Shown here: positions 1-10,950 of the stretch, in pieces
How positions within the stretch are numbered: position 1 is the first letter of the stretch
Layout of the letters: each line of letters starts with the position of its first letter
Assembly (NCBI GenBank): GCA_945910005.1
Contig: OX246740.1
Coordinates: 57,775,311 to 57,839,310 of the forward strand
Reading direction: 5' to 3'
From: Isoperla grammatica
Lineage: Eukaryota; Arthropoda; Insecta; Plecoptera; Perlodidae
DNA: 64,000 bases
The notes under the pieces: generated by a model
Databases searched by the model: none
The model's input: only the letters and a program-made list of their open reading frames with translations
What the model was told of the DNA's origin: nothing
Translations under genes and position numbers: made by a program

Positions 1-691
1 TGTTTCCGTGTGTGATATTACTCAATCTAATTAGTGTTCGATTTATTGACTGTGCAAAACTCTACCGAACAATACTTTTGAATATTTATTACTAACGAAG
101 CACAAACACCAATGGTGGAATCTCATCTGATTAATGAAGAAACATCAGTGACAATTTCAATCACCAGAACATAGTAAGCCTAATCGAAACGTATTTTTAA
201 ATACATTATTGAAATTAATTTTAAAGTACTGTGTTAAATAATTAGAACATAACCGCTACAGTGTAGTGAGTTTTTATGCAACAATAACGATGAATTAAAA
301 TGAGTGAGTTGAAATATTGTAGTGTCGATTTAGAATTGTTGACAAGCAAGCAACGCACGACGTACGTTTAGTTTATTTCGGTACTAGTGCGGTGGTAAAT
401 AATTACATTCATTACTGTAGTGTCTATTTGAAACTGTTGATAGTTTAGCAACAATTAGTTCGGTACACTAGTGCGGGTGGAAATAATTATTGTTTGAGTC
501 AATTTCGTTATTAAAGTGATCATTTGGAACTGTTGAAAATTTAGCTAGGCACAATACACATTTCGTTTAGTTTGCTACTAGTGCGGTGGTAAATAATTAC
601 TTTCCGGATTAAAAAAAAACCTTGTCAATGACGAACGAATACCATTTAAAAATTTTCAAACGGTCATAATTTTGTGACCATCGTCTGCAAG
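1..691. other. Upstream non-coding sequence with three diverged ~95-bp repeats
   Basis: No coding exon is recognised here. Positions 319-400, 416-490 and 512-600 are three diverged copies of one sequence, each ending in a block like CTAGTGCGGTGGTAAATAAT and containing a GAA-TTGTTGA-like core. An ATG at 628 is in the frame of the exon that follows, but a TAA at 667-669 closes it after 13 codons. The stretch may be 5' UTR, promoter or intron of the homeobox gene; the sequence alone does not decide. Confidence 0.5.
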
Positions 692-988
692 TAACCATTA
701 AGCACCCCCGACCTCCCGGCTTAACGTTGGAGTTCAAGGGGTCTCCGATCTGTCTGGGTGGTTCTGGCGGCGGCAGTCTGGCACCACCCAGCAGCGAGAG
801 TAGCGGCGCCACCCCCGAGCACCACCACCACTCTTCGCACCACTCCTCGCACCACCACCACCAACAGTTCAACATCTTCCCCGCCATCTTCTCCAGGCAG
901 CTCAACTTCGCCGCCGCAGCCGCCGCGTCAGCCAACCCGTGCGGGGGCGCCCCCACGGGCAACGCCAAGCTCAAGCTGCCCCTAGACG
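692..988 (+). CDS. Prop1/unc-42-like homeobox gene, N-terminal exon (5' limit uncertain)
   Basis: The reading frame is open from 670 and ends at a clear donor (GAC G|GTAAGA at 988/989), phase 1. It encodes a low-complexity N-terminus: Gly/Ser, then a His-rich run (HHHHSSHHSSHHHHQQ), a short hydrophobic FNIFPAIF segment, an Ala run and KLKLPLDG. Such homopolymer-rich N-termini are usual for homeodomain transcription factors. There is no ATG in frame between the TAA at 667 and the donor, so the true start is either in an upstream exon outside the window or my 5' boundary is wrong. An AG at 690-691 could be the acceptor, which would start the exon at 692. The phase-1 donor joins correctly to the next exon (G|GA). 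Assignment to the homeobox gene is by phase, composition and position, not by a conserved domain. Confidence 0.6.
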
Positions 989-1031
989 GTAAGACCAATC
1001 AATCTAACTAAGCTGGTCGTACTAGGAGCTG

Positions 1032-1417
1032 AAGAGCGTTCAGAAGTAGTTTTTACGTTTTTAGTCAACTAATTTCTCTTAAACAAATAATAGGAGTATT
1101 ATGAAAATTTACCTACTTGCAGAGGGGTGTCATATACGCATGGTATTAAGTTCATTTGTGACAAGCCTGCTCAATAATAATAACCTCACATTGAATTATG
1201 CAAATAAATTACTTTCGGCGAAATAATACGGAGAATCTGCTTACATTGGGTACGTTATTTTTGAATAGGTTGGTGACAAATGTACTTAATACCACGCATA
1301 GAATATATGACATCCCTCTACAAGTAGGTAAATGTTTATAATAATCCTACTATTAGTTTAAGAGTAATTGGTTAACGGCCAATACATCTGTAAAACTCCT
1401 ACTGCCGAACGCTCTTA
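1032..1417. mobile_element. MITE-like element with ~160-bp imperfect terminal inverted repeats
   Basis: The left arm (AGAGCGTTC..., then CTCTTAAAC, ATTTACCTACTTG, GGTATTAAGT, CATTTGTGAC) recurs as reverse complement in the right arm ending at GAACGCTCTT (1408-1417). The arms are about 160 bp each with a short centre. There is no coding capacity. No convincing target duplication was found, so the superfamily is unknown. Confidence 0.65.
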
Positions 1418-1519
1418 ACGAACGAGAAGATTTTATGTCAAAAGGGCAAAGGGAAGTCTAAGCTATCAAAACCGTGTCAAATCAAAGATCTTAGCAAACT
1501 TGAAGAACATAATGCTATT

Positions 1520-1703
1520 TAAGGCTAGTCCACACAGATTTTGAAGACATAATGCATAAGATTTTAAGACGTTGTTTTAAAAACAACGTCTTAAAACTAA
1601 AACTTTGTGTGAACGCCAGTACGTGTTTCCTATGATCCAACTTTACGACTACGCGTTAAACCTTAAATCGTATGTCTTAAAAATCTGTGTGGACCAGCCT
1701 TAA
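1520..1703. mobile_element. Short TIR element, family A copy 1
   Basis: The ends are inverted repeats (AAGGCTAGTCCACACAGATT at left; the complement of AAGGCTGGTCCACACAGATT at right). An internal hairpin TTAAGACGTTGTTTT / AAAACAACGTCTTAA is also present. A second copy in opposite orientation lies at about 22599-22792. It is non-coding, and the flanks suggest a TA or similar short duplication. Confidence 0.8.
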
Positions 1704-2255
1704 AACGATGCTTACTAAACAACATATTGTAGTTTCATTTTAACAAAACACGGGTTTCACAAAATTTGTAATATTGCAATCATCATGGTTGTCATTTTAA
1801 AAATCAGTTGATTATTTACTGTTTAACTGACTTCTAAATAGCATAGTAAGGATTCATGTGTTATACTTTTTAATTTTTGTGTTTAATTCTGAAAAAAACT
1901 AAATGATTCGATATTGTGTAGCATTCTCAACATATTTCCAAAACAGAATTTTGAGCGGCTTTAATAGTGAGACTATCCATCCCGTTAAATTCAATTCATT
2001 GTCAACATTCTGGGATTATGCGTCGGTAGATATTGTCTGTCTGTAAGGTCTGCAGATATCTTCAAAGAAAGATTAAAAAAGTATTACAATTTGAGCCACA
2101 TTGGTATGTCTAATTTTATTGAAAGATAATAGATTTTGCATCCCTCTCTTCTTTCCAGAATTACCCCAAAATGCTCATATTGAATGTTATTTTAAAGCTA
2201 CAGACAAATAGCCACATAAGTATAGAGACTCAAATATACGATATACATCAAGCTG

Positions 2256-2340
2256 TGTTTATTTTGAACGGGCATTCTGGAAAATCAAGTTTTCCTTCCG
2301 GTGGTGGCGGTGCCGGGTACAAATGAAAATCGCGTTTCCG
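2256..2340. repeat. Dispersed repeat with GGTGGCGGTGCCGGGT core, copy 1
   Basis: TGTTTATTTTGAACGGGCAT, TTTTCCTTCC and GGTGGCGGTGCCGGGTAC occur in order here and again, inverted, at 3817-3905. Shorter matches to the GC-rich core occur at about 24433, 28847 and 33855. It is an uncharacterised interspersed repeat. Confidence 0.65.
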
Positions 2341-3218
2341 TGGTTTGTTTTCCTGTTTTCTACGCTCTATGCCCACATAGGTTTCAAAACATCCCACTCT
2401 ACAAGCATTATTTCCATATGTACATTTCAATCGCTGTTTTAAAATACTAGGGCAACCCTTGAACACTTTATATGTCTTAGCTTCCCGTATTGAGCTCTCA
2501 AAATGAACCGAGGTGATGGATAAATGATGAATACACAACAATTTGATGATGTGATCATTCAGCGAGAGAACAGCAAACCACAGAATAGAACACAATCAAA
2601 TCACAACACGGTCACCTGTTTGGCTAGACAGACATAAACGTATCAGGAAACATGACACTCGCATTATGCAACCGATTACCCGCGGTGATAGTCGAGGGGG
2701 TGGAGGGGGGGGGTATTGATAACAGATAACAGGGAGAGATCATTGAAGATGTTCTTGAACATTGATTTACATCAATAATGCTAGTCGATACGATAAGAGA
2801 TGGGTCAAGGTGTGAATCACAATATACTTGTTTATAGATACAAGATTGTTGTAGATGAACAAGTATGTAATCTTGTTTCCCTTCTTGCGTGCACCGGCTG
2901 TCATATGATATCTTCCACGTCATCCGGTATTGTTACTGTATAATAAAACAGCTTCAGCATGTTGATATCTGTTTTATCGACATGTTAGACCACGATAACT
3001 TTGACGGCATTTCGTTATTACGAGGGTTAACAAACGATAAACGTATTTTAATTGTTACTTTATCGAAACTATTCTGTAAGGGTGTAAAACTCAACAGTCT
3101 AATTTTAAAAAACCTAAATGTCGATTAAATTAAAACTGTTTATTTGTTGCAAAAAGTAAAAAAGGGAACCCATATTCACTTTTGCAAACACTGCCCGTTA
3201 TAGAAGCAATAGACTATC

Positions 3219-3463
3219 AGCCTCATGCACAAAGATTTGCCGACGCAAACTAACTGTTCATTAAAAATGAAGGACTGCTGGTGCAGATAAACTTGCGGAA
3301 ATCCGGATGAATTTTTGGCAATTTGTGGGATAGTTGATTGAGCCGCAAATTTACGGAGCTCACGCACATATTTGCGCCGGCAAATCCTTTTGTGCATCCG
3401 GTTTAATCAATTTGCGGACGCAAGTCAACAGTTGCGTCCACAAGTGTCTTTGTGCATGAGGCT
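3219..3463. mobile_element. MITE-like element, ends GCCTCATGCACAAAGA
   Basis: GCCTCATGCACAAAGA at the left end is matched by TCTTTGTGCATGAGGC at the right end. The inner arms share further inverted similarity (GACGCAA, CAACAGTTG-like). It is about 245 bp and non-coding. The flanks are TA-rich but no target duplication is certain. Confidence 0.75.
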
Positions 3464-3816
3464 ATAAATTGTTAATTTGTAAAATGGAGATGCATTTCGT
3501 TTCAAATAAAAATAAAACTACAAAGGCTAATATAAAATGAATACAAAGTGAAGTTTTCCAGCGCGTGCGCATTAGCTCAATCAACAGGCGTTAGTTTCAG
3601 ACTTTAAGTAGCGCGGACCGCATAGAAAACACTCATTAATTATGGAAATCAACTTTTTCAATGCTATTAAAATGGGAAATTATCAAAATGTACTCTTTTG
3701 ACGGTTCAACCAATTTAGCAAAAGAAAACTAACAATTCTAGCTTGGAAATAATATGGTTTGGAAATTAAAAAGACCGCTTTACGTTTGTAGATCGTAGTT
3801 AAAGTAAAATAAACAA

Positions 3817-3905
3817 AGAAAACGCGATTTTGTTTTGGACCCGGCACCGCCACCAAAATGAAGGAAAATTCATTTTCCAGGATACCCGTTCAAAATAAAC
3901 ACACA
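3817..3905. repeat. Dispersed repeat with GGTGGCGGTGCCGGGT core, copy 2 (inverted)
   Basis: This is the reverse complement of the sequence at 2256-2340, with scattered substitutions. It includes GGACCCGGCACCGCCACC and ATACCCGTTCAAAATAAACA. Confidence 0.65.
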
Positions 3906-5088
3906 TTGGATAATTCCGCTTTCCAATCAATACTAAATGAATACATATTATTATGAGTATTTTAGTACCTTTACTACTGTTATAAATACACAGAGAGTTT
4001 GAGGGTTTGTATGATCTAAAAAGCCAAAGGTTACAGTTAATTTCTTTACGGATCATAATTTACAAAAAGAATCCCTTATATAATATAAATAAATAATACT
4101 GTGACGTATGCCGAAAGAATCGTATGGGCACCATCATGGATAAGCATACATTTTATTTTGCCAGGAATCACGAGTGCTAGGACCAGATAAACTAAAAATC
4201 TGTTTAAACCTCAGAGTGTTTTGAAGTTGTCAATGGGGTAAACCTGCCGAGACCGATGATGTAAATAGTACGCACGATTATTTCTCCTCGTGTCATAGTC
4301 AAACTATTAACATTAGAGTTGATTTTAATGGAGGTAGACGATAACGAAGTCTAATAACTTTACCGACACCCAACTTATCGACAATACGTCACTTATTGTT
4401 CTGTTTGACCCAGTTGAGTTGACCAACAACTCAATTAGCACAGATGCCCTCTTAGCGTAATCAATAACTACTAACTATAGTCAATAGTGTTGATAATTGC
4501 CAGTGGTGAGAGACAAGACCGACTGCTCGACTTTACTTCCGAGTGGAGTAGGTCCATGCTATTCAGATACACGACCTTAAAGGAGTATTCAGGCATAAAA
4601 CTAAAAAGTCACATATCGTATTCGTAACAAAAAATTATATATAATTAATTAAAAACAAGTTCTAGAGAAAGAAGGTCAAATGAAATCGCAGATTGGATAA
4701 ACTGTTTGCTCAGCAACAATGCAACATTTATAGGTACATGATTTTTACCGCTGAGCAACGAAACAAAATGAAAGTAATTGCGTTTTTCTATAACTTAGAA
4801 TGTCTTCTACTTTTTGCCAAACATGAAATTTGCGTTGAAATATTGTTGTAGGTAAGGGTTAATTAATACCTTTCCCTCCGAGGAGCAGGCTGCAATTCTT
4901 ACTGTGTTTTTTTTAATATTTAGTTTTGGTTGGTCAATGATTAACTCATCTATGACATCAGCATCCACGAGGTTGCTGTGGAACCATTTTACGTAACAAG
5001 TGTCTGTGGTAAGACTCTTGTCATCCCCTTAGAGTCCAAGGTTATGGGACGCGTGTACGACTGTACCACGTGATTGTCATGCCCGCAG

Positions 5089-5376
5089 GAGGACTCATGG
5101 AGGAACTGCGGCCGAACCTGGTGGGCGGACTGTTGGGCGTGGCGGGGCTGGTGGACGAGCACCACCTCCACCACTCACACCACCACTCCACCGCGGACAT
5201 CAAGCGGAAGTGCTCCACCTCCAGCTCGTCGGCTGAAGACTTCACGGCGCTGTACGCGTTACCCCAGCACGGTAGTCAGCAGGAGGGACACAACCCGCCG
5301 ACCAGCGGGAGCCATCAGCACACGCCCACACACACGCCGCCTGCTGGGGGCGGCAGGAGCCTGGCGGAGCATTCCG
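5089..5376 (+). CDS. Prop1/unc-42-like homeobox gene, exon 2
   Basis: Acceptor TGCCCGCAG ends at 5088. The donor CATTCCG|GTGAGT is at 5376/5377. Phase 1 in, phase 1 out. The peptide begins GLMEELRPNLVGGLLGV, then a His-rich stretch (DEHHLHHSHHHS), DIKRKCSTSSSS, DFTALYALPQH and HTPTHTPPAGGGRSLAEHS. The last 55-60 nt and the donor are the founder-like copy of the 77-bp array that follows, so nearly 50 equivalent donors lie downstream. An alternative weak donor, CAC G|GTAGTC at about 5270/5271, has the same phase and would remove the repeat-derived residues from the protein. The sequence does not show which is used. No recognised domain lies in this exon; it is the linker N-terminal to the homeodomain. 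Confidence 0.75.
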
Positions 5377-8300
5377 GTGAGTGTACACGCGCACACACAC
5401 GCCCACACACACGCCCACACACACGCCCACACACACGCCGCCTGCTGGGGGCGGCAGGAGCCTGTCGGAGCATTCCGGTGAGTGTACGCGCGCATACACA
5501 CGCCCACACACACGCCGCCTGCTGGGGGCGGCAGGAGCCTGTCGGAGCATTCCGGTGAGTGTACGCGCGCATACACACACACACGCCGCCTGCTGGGGGC
5601 GGCAGGAGCCTGGCGGAGCATTCCGGTGAGTGTACGCGCGCATACACACGCCCACACACACACACACCGCCTGCTGGGGGCGGCAGGAGCCTATCGGAGC
5701 ATTCCGGTGAGTGTACGCGCGCATACACACACACACGCCGCCTGCTGGGGGCGGCAGGAGCCTGTCGGAGCATTCCGGTGAGTGTACGCGCGCATACACA
5801 CACACACGCCGCCTGCTGGGGGCGGCAGGAGCCTGGCGGAGCATTCCGGTGAGTGTACGCGCGCATACACACGCCCACACACACACACACCGCCTGCTGG
5901 GGGCGGCAGGAGCCTATCGGAGCATTCCGGTGAGTGTACGCGCGCATACACACACACACGCCGCCTGCTGGGGGCGGCAGGAGCCTGTCGGAGCATTCCG
6001 GTGAGTGTACGCGCGCATACACACACACACGCCGCCTGCTGGGGGCGGCAGGAGCCTGTCGGAGCATTCCGGTGAGTGTACGCGCGCATACACACACACA
6101 CGCCGCCTGCTGGGGGCGGCAGGAGCCTGTCGGAGCATTCCGGTGAGTGTACGCGCGCATACACACGCCCACACACACGCCGCCTGCTGGGGGCGGCAGG
6201 AGCCTGTCGGAGCATTCCGGTGAGTGTACGCGCGCATGCACACGCCCACACACACACGCCGCCTGCTGGGGGCGGCAGGAGCCTGTCGGAGCATTCCGGT
6301 GAGTGTACGCGCGCATACACACGCCCACACACACACACCGCCTGCTGGGGGCGGCAGGAGCCTGTCGGAGCATTCCGGTGAGTGTACGCGCGCATACACA
6401 CGCCCACACACACACGCCGCCTGCTGGGGGCGGCAGGAGCCTGGCGGAGCATTCCGGTGAGTGTACGCGCGCATACACACGCCCACACACACGCCGCCTG
6501 CTGGAGGCGGCAGGAGCCTGTCGGAGCATTCCGGTGAGTGTACGCGCGCATACACACGCCCACACACACACGCCGCCTGCTGGGGGCGGCAGGAGCTTGG
6601 CGGAGCATTCCGGTGAGTGTACGCGCGCATACACACGCCCACACACACGCCCACACACACGCCGCCTGCTGGAGGCGGCAGGAGCCTGTCGGAGCATTCC
6701 GGTGAGTGTACGCGCGCATACACACGCCCACACACACGCCGCCTGCTGGGGGCGGCAGGAGCCTGTCGGAGCATTCCGGTGAGTGTACGCGCGCATACAC
6801 ACGCCCACACACACGCCGCCTGCTGGGGGCGGCAGGAGCCTGTCGGAGCATTCCGGTGAGTGTACGCGCGCATACACACACACACGCCCACACACACGCC
6901 GCCTGCTGGGGGCGGCAGGAGCCTGTCGGAGCATTCCGGTGAGTGTACGCGCGCATACACATACACACGCCCACACACACACCGCCTGCTGGGGGCGGAA
7001 GAAGTCTGTCGGAGCATTCCGGTGAGTGTACGCGCGCATACACACGCCCACACACACGCCGCCTGCTGGGGGCGGCAGGAGCCTGTCGGAGCATTCCGGT
7101 GAGTGTACGCGCGCATGCACACGCCCACACACACACGCCGCCTGCTGGGGGCGGCAGGAGCCTGTCGGAGAATTCCGGTGAGTGTACGCGCGCATACACA
7201 CGCCCACACACACACACACCGCCTGCTGGGGGCGGCAGGAGCCTGTCGGAGCATTCCGGTGGGAGCATTCCGGTGAGTGTACGCGCGCATACACACGCCC
7301 ACACACACGCCCACACACACGCCGCCTGCTGGAGGCGGCAGGAGCCTGTCGGAGCATTCCGGTGAGTGTACGCGCGCATACACACGCCCACACACACACG
7401 CCGCCTGCTGGGGGCGGCAGGAGCCTGGCGGAGCATTCCGGTGAGTGTACGCGCGCATACACACGCCCACACACACGCCCACACACACGCCGCCTGCTGG
7501 GGGCGGCAGGAGCCTGGCGGAGCATTCCGGTGAGTGTACGCGCGCATACACACGCCCACACACACGCCCACACACACGCCGCCTGCTGGGGGCGGCAGGA
7601 GCCTGTCGGAGCATTCCGGTGAGTGTACGCGCGCATGCACACGCCCACACACACACGACGCCTGCTGGGGGCGGCAGGAGCCTGGCGGAGCATCGTACGC
7701 GCGCATACACACGCCCACACACACACCGCCTGCTGGGGGCGGCAGGAGCCTGGCGGAGCATTCCGGTGAGTGTACGCGCGCATACACACGCCCACACACA
7801 CGCCGCCTGCTGGGGGCGGCAGGAGCCTGTCGGAGCATTCCGGTGAGTGTACGCGCGCATACACACGCCCACACACACACGCCGCCTGCTGGGGGCGGCA
7901 GGAGCCTGTCGGAGCATTCCGGTGAGTGTACGCGCGCATGCACACGCCCACACACACACGCCGCCTGCTGGGGGCGGCAGTAGCCTGTCGGAGCATTCCG
8001 GTGAGTGTACGCGCGCATACACACGCCCACACACACACGCCGCCTGCTGGGGGCGGGAGGAGCCTGGCGGAGCATTCCGGTGAGTGTACGCGCGCATACA
8101 CACGCCCACACACACACGCCGCCTGCTGGGGGCGGCAGGAGCCTGTCGGAGCATTCCGGTGAGTGTACGCGCGCATACACACGCCCACACACACGCCGCC
8201 TGCTGGGGGCGGCAGGAGCCTGTCGGAGCATTCCGGTGAGTGTACGCGCGCATACACACGCCCACACACACACACCGCCTGCTGGGGGCGGCAGGAGCCT

Positions 8301-9282
8301 GGCGGAGCATTCCGGTGAGTGTACGCGCGCATACACACGCCCACACACACGCCGCCTGCTGGGGGCGGCAGGAGCCTGTCGGAGCATTCCGGTGAGTGTA
8401 CGCGCGCATGCACACGCCCACACACACACGCCGCCTGCTGGGGGCGGCAGGAGCCTGTCGGAGCATTCCGGTGAGTGTACGCGCGCATACACACGCCCAC
8501 ACACACGCCGCCTGCTGGGGGCGGCAGGAGCCTGTCGGAGCATTCCGGTGAGTGTACGCGCGCATACACACGCCCACACACACACCGCCTGCTGGGGGCG
8601 GCAGGAGCCTGTCGGAGCATTCCGGTGAGTGTACGCGCGCATACACACACACACGCCGCCTGCTGGGGGCGGCAGGAGCCTGTCGGAGCATTCCGGTGAG
8701 TGTACGCGGGCATGCACACGCCCACACACACACGCCGCCTGCTGGGGGCGGCAGGAGCCTGTCGGAACATTCCGGTGAGTGTACGCGCGCATACACACGC
8801 CCACACACACACCGCCTGCTGGGGGCGGCAGGAGCCTGTCGGAGTATTCCGGTGAGTGTACGCGCGCACACACACGCCCACACACACACCGCCTGCTGGG
8901 GGCGGCAGGAGCCTGTCGGAGCATTCCGGTGAGTGTACGCGCGCATACACACGCCCACACACACACCGCCTGCTGGGGGCGGCAGGAGCCTGTCGGAGCA
9001 TTCCGGTGAGTGTACGCGCGCATACACACACACACGCCGCCTGCTGGGGGCGGCAGGAGCCTGTCGGAGCATTCCGGTGAGTGTACGCGGGCATGCACAC
9101 GCCCACACACACACGCCGCCTGCTGGGGGCGGCTGGAGCCTGTCGGAGCATTCCGGTGAGTGTACGCGCGCATACACACGCCCACACACACACACACACA
9201 CGCCGCCTGCTGGGGGTGGGAGGAGCCTGTCGGAGCATTCCGGTGAGTGTACGCGCGCATACACACGCCCACACACACACAA
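5377..9282. repeat. 77-bp minisatellite, ~49 units, each carrying a splice donor
   Basis: The consensus unit starts GTGAGTGTACGCGCGCATAC, continues with ACACGCCCACACACACGCCG and CCTGCTGGGGGCGGCAGGAG, and ends CCTGTCGGAGCATTCCG, for 77 bp. I count about 49 occurrences of GGTGAGTGTAC between 5377 and 9243. Units vary between about 71 and 101 bp, mainly in the (CA)n part. One copy (about 7690) has lost its donor and one (about 7250) has a doubled GGAGCATTCCG. The 3' part of the unit is the end of homeobox exon 2 and the 5' part is the start of its intron. The array is open in several frames on both strands only because of its composition. Confidence 0.95.
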
Positions 9283-9513
9283 AGCACGTCATTATATACC
9301 TGTGCAAAATTCTTCGTTCCCCCCTACCCCTCCCTCAGAGCAAAAGCTTGTCTACAGAACCGGTAGTGTAATCACTGCACGGGTCCTAGTCCCCTGGCGG
9401 GGTCCCGTCGAACCCCACGCGCTACTAGCGGCGATGTATCCAAGCTACGAAGGCCTACCGGTTGTAAGGTCCGTCAATCCCCTGGCAGAGGTTCGGTAAA
9501 CCACGAGCCCCCG

Positions 9514-10040
9514 CCAGGGGCCTGATTCCAGTACATTTGCAAACTTAACCCCGGTGTTAGTCAATAGCCAATCAGGAGTCAGCAATTGAGACGCCGATCG
9601 AAGGAAGACATTGTTGAAAAAACGAGACAAAATAAAAACAATAACAAACAAAAACATTCCAATAACCCCAAAACGTCCACAAAATACTCAATAAAATTAC
9701 ATATTTACATATGTAGGACCTTTATAATGTACTATAAATACACAAAATTATTTATTAACTTCAATAAACATATAAAGTAACGTATTCATGTAGGTGGATA
9801 TCCCAAATAAAGAATTGAAATGTGACATTTGTGAAACTACACACACGGGCATTGACAAAATGGCGGCATTTCAAAGTATTGTTGAGATAACTCTTCTTAA
9901 CCCTTCTATCAGACAGGGTCATATTTGCCTCCGAATTATGCAGGGAAGCCTGTGTAGGAGTTAACCCCGGGGTCATTTTAACATGGGGTTAGCGAGAGTT
10001 AAGGAGAGTTAAAAAAATGTACAGGAATGAGGCCCCAGGG
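9514..10040. mobile_element. Candidate TIR element, ends CC(A/T)GGGGCCT
   Basis: The left end reads CCAGGGGCCTGATTCCAGTA and the right end, on the complement, CCTGGGGCCTCATTCCTGTA; both continue into CATTT and a TTAAC...CCCC segment. The element is about 525 bp. The interior is AT-rich without a transposase. No target duplication was identified. Confidence 0.6.
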
Positions 10041-10801
10041 GATTAACGTACCTTGTACTGGTTGACCCAATAACCCGTGCACGATAAAAGAGAGCTAATG
10101 TATTCACTTAATAGCGCGCGATCGCCCTTTGAGGCTCCCCCGCTCCAATAGGCTCACTCACAACGTGACGTCACCTGGAATCACTTACAGCTGACCTCAA
10201 TCTGGCGCCTGTTATTGCTGTTAATGAGACTAATGAAGGTTTATATCTAATATTGTGTTTGACGGGAGGGTTGCAAAACACGAATCGTTACTATAAAAGC
10301 TTCGTTTGTGAGGAGTTTATCTTTGAAATTATGAAAATAATATGATTATAACCCCTTGTTACATCGATTTCACTAGAAATAATTCTGCTAACAACGAATG
10401 ATATGCAAATAAACATGAAGTGGTGAACCCTTTAAGCTCGACAAACGAACAAGGCGGTGTGAATGTCAATCACGTGACGGAGTAGGACGGAGTATTGGCT
10501 ATACCATAGATATAAATGTGGTAACAATATTTATAACTATGGTTATACCATCACACTCTCGTCAACTCTTTAGGTCTCTCTCGTCGTGTTCCATCTTTAG
10601 ATACACCTGATGTGATTCCAACAGATTTGATTTCCGCCGCTTGTCGTTGCTTCTACCCCTCACGTGTCGTGTGCCCGGCCTACAGAACACGGAGCTGTTC
10701 AATATTTGTAGAGATATCGCTTCTTATCACACGTATGCATTAACAATTATAAAAAATTGTATTTACTAAAAACGGAAACTTAGTAGAACAGGTAACATAT
10801 G

Positions 10802-10950
10802 TGTAATTAAAATATAGGACTATACACTGTTCCTTGTCAATTGAAATTGAAGACCAGTTGAAGAGAGCTGATTAGCTCTCTAAATATTGCGTCGTTTTAT
10901 AATAATTTTAATTGACAAGGAACAGTGTATAGTCCTATATTTTAATTACA
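10802..10950. mobile_element. 149-bp snap-back MITE with 41-bp perfect arms
   Basis: The left arm starts TGTAATTAAAATATAGGACT and is repeated as an exact reverse complement at the right end over about 41 bp (including TATACACTGTTCCTTGTCAA). The spacer holds a smaller hairpin GAGAGCTGATTAGCTCTC. It is non-coding. The near-perfect arms suggest recent insertion. Confidence 0.85.

Larger units (their letters stand above)
989..5088 (+). other. Homeobox gene intron 1
   Basis: This is about 4.1 kb of AT-rich intron between donor GTAAGA at 989 and acceptor CCCGCAG ending at 5088. It holds three short inverted-repeat elements (about 1032-1417, 1520-1703 and 3219-3463) and two inverted copies of a dispersed GC-rich repeat (2256-2340 and 3817-3905), listed separately. 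I see no gene in the rest. Confidence 0.6.

Noticed and set aside
5242..9307. Very long minus-strand ORFs (up to 1,330 codons) and many plus-strand ORFs across the 77-bp array
   Set aside because: All three minus frames are open because the repeat unit lacks stop codons; 77 bp shifts frame each unit, and there is no start context, domain or splice support. They are composition artefacts.
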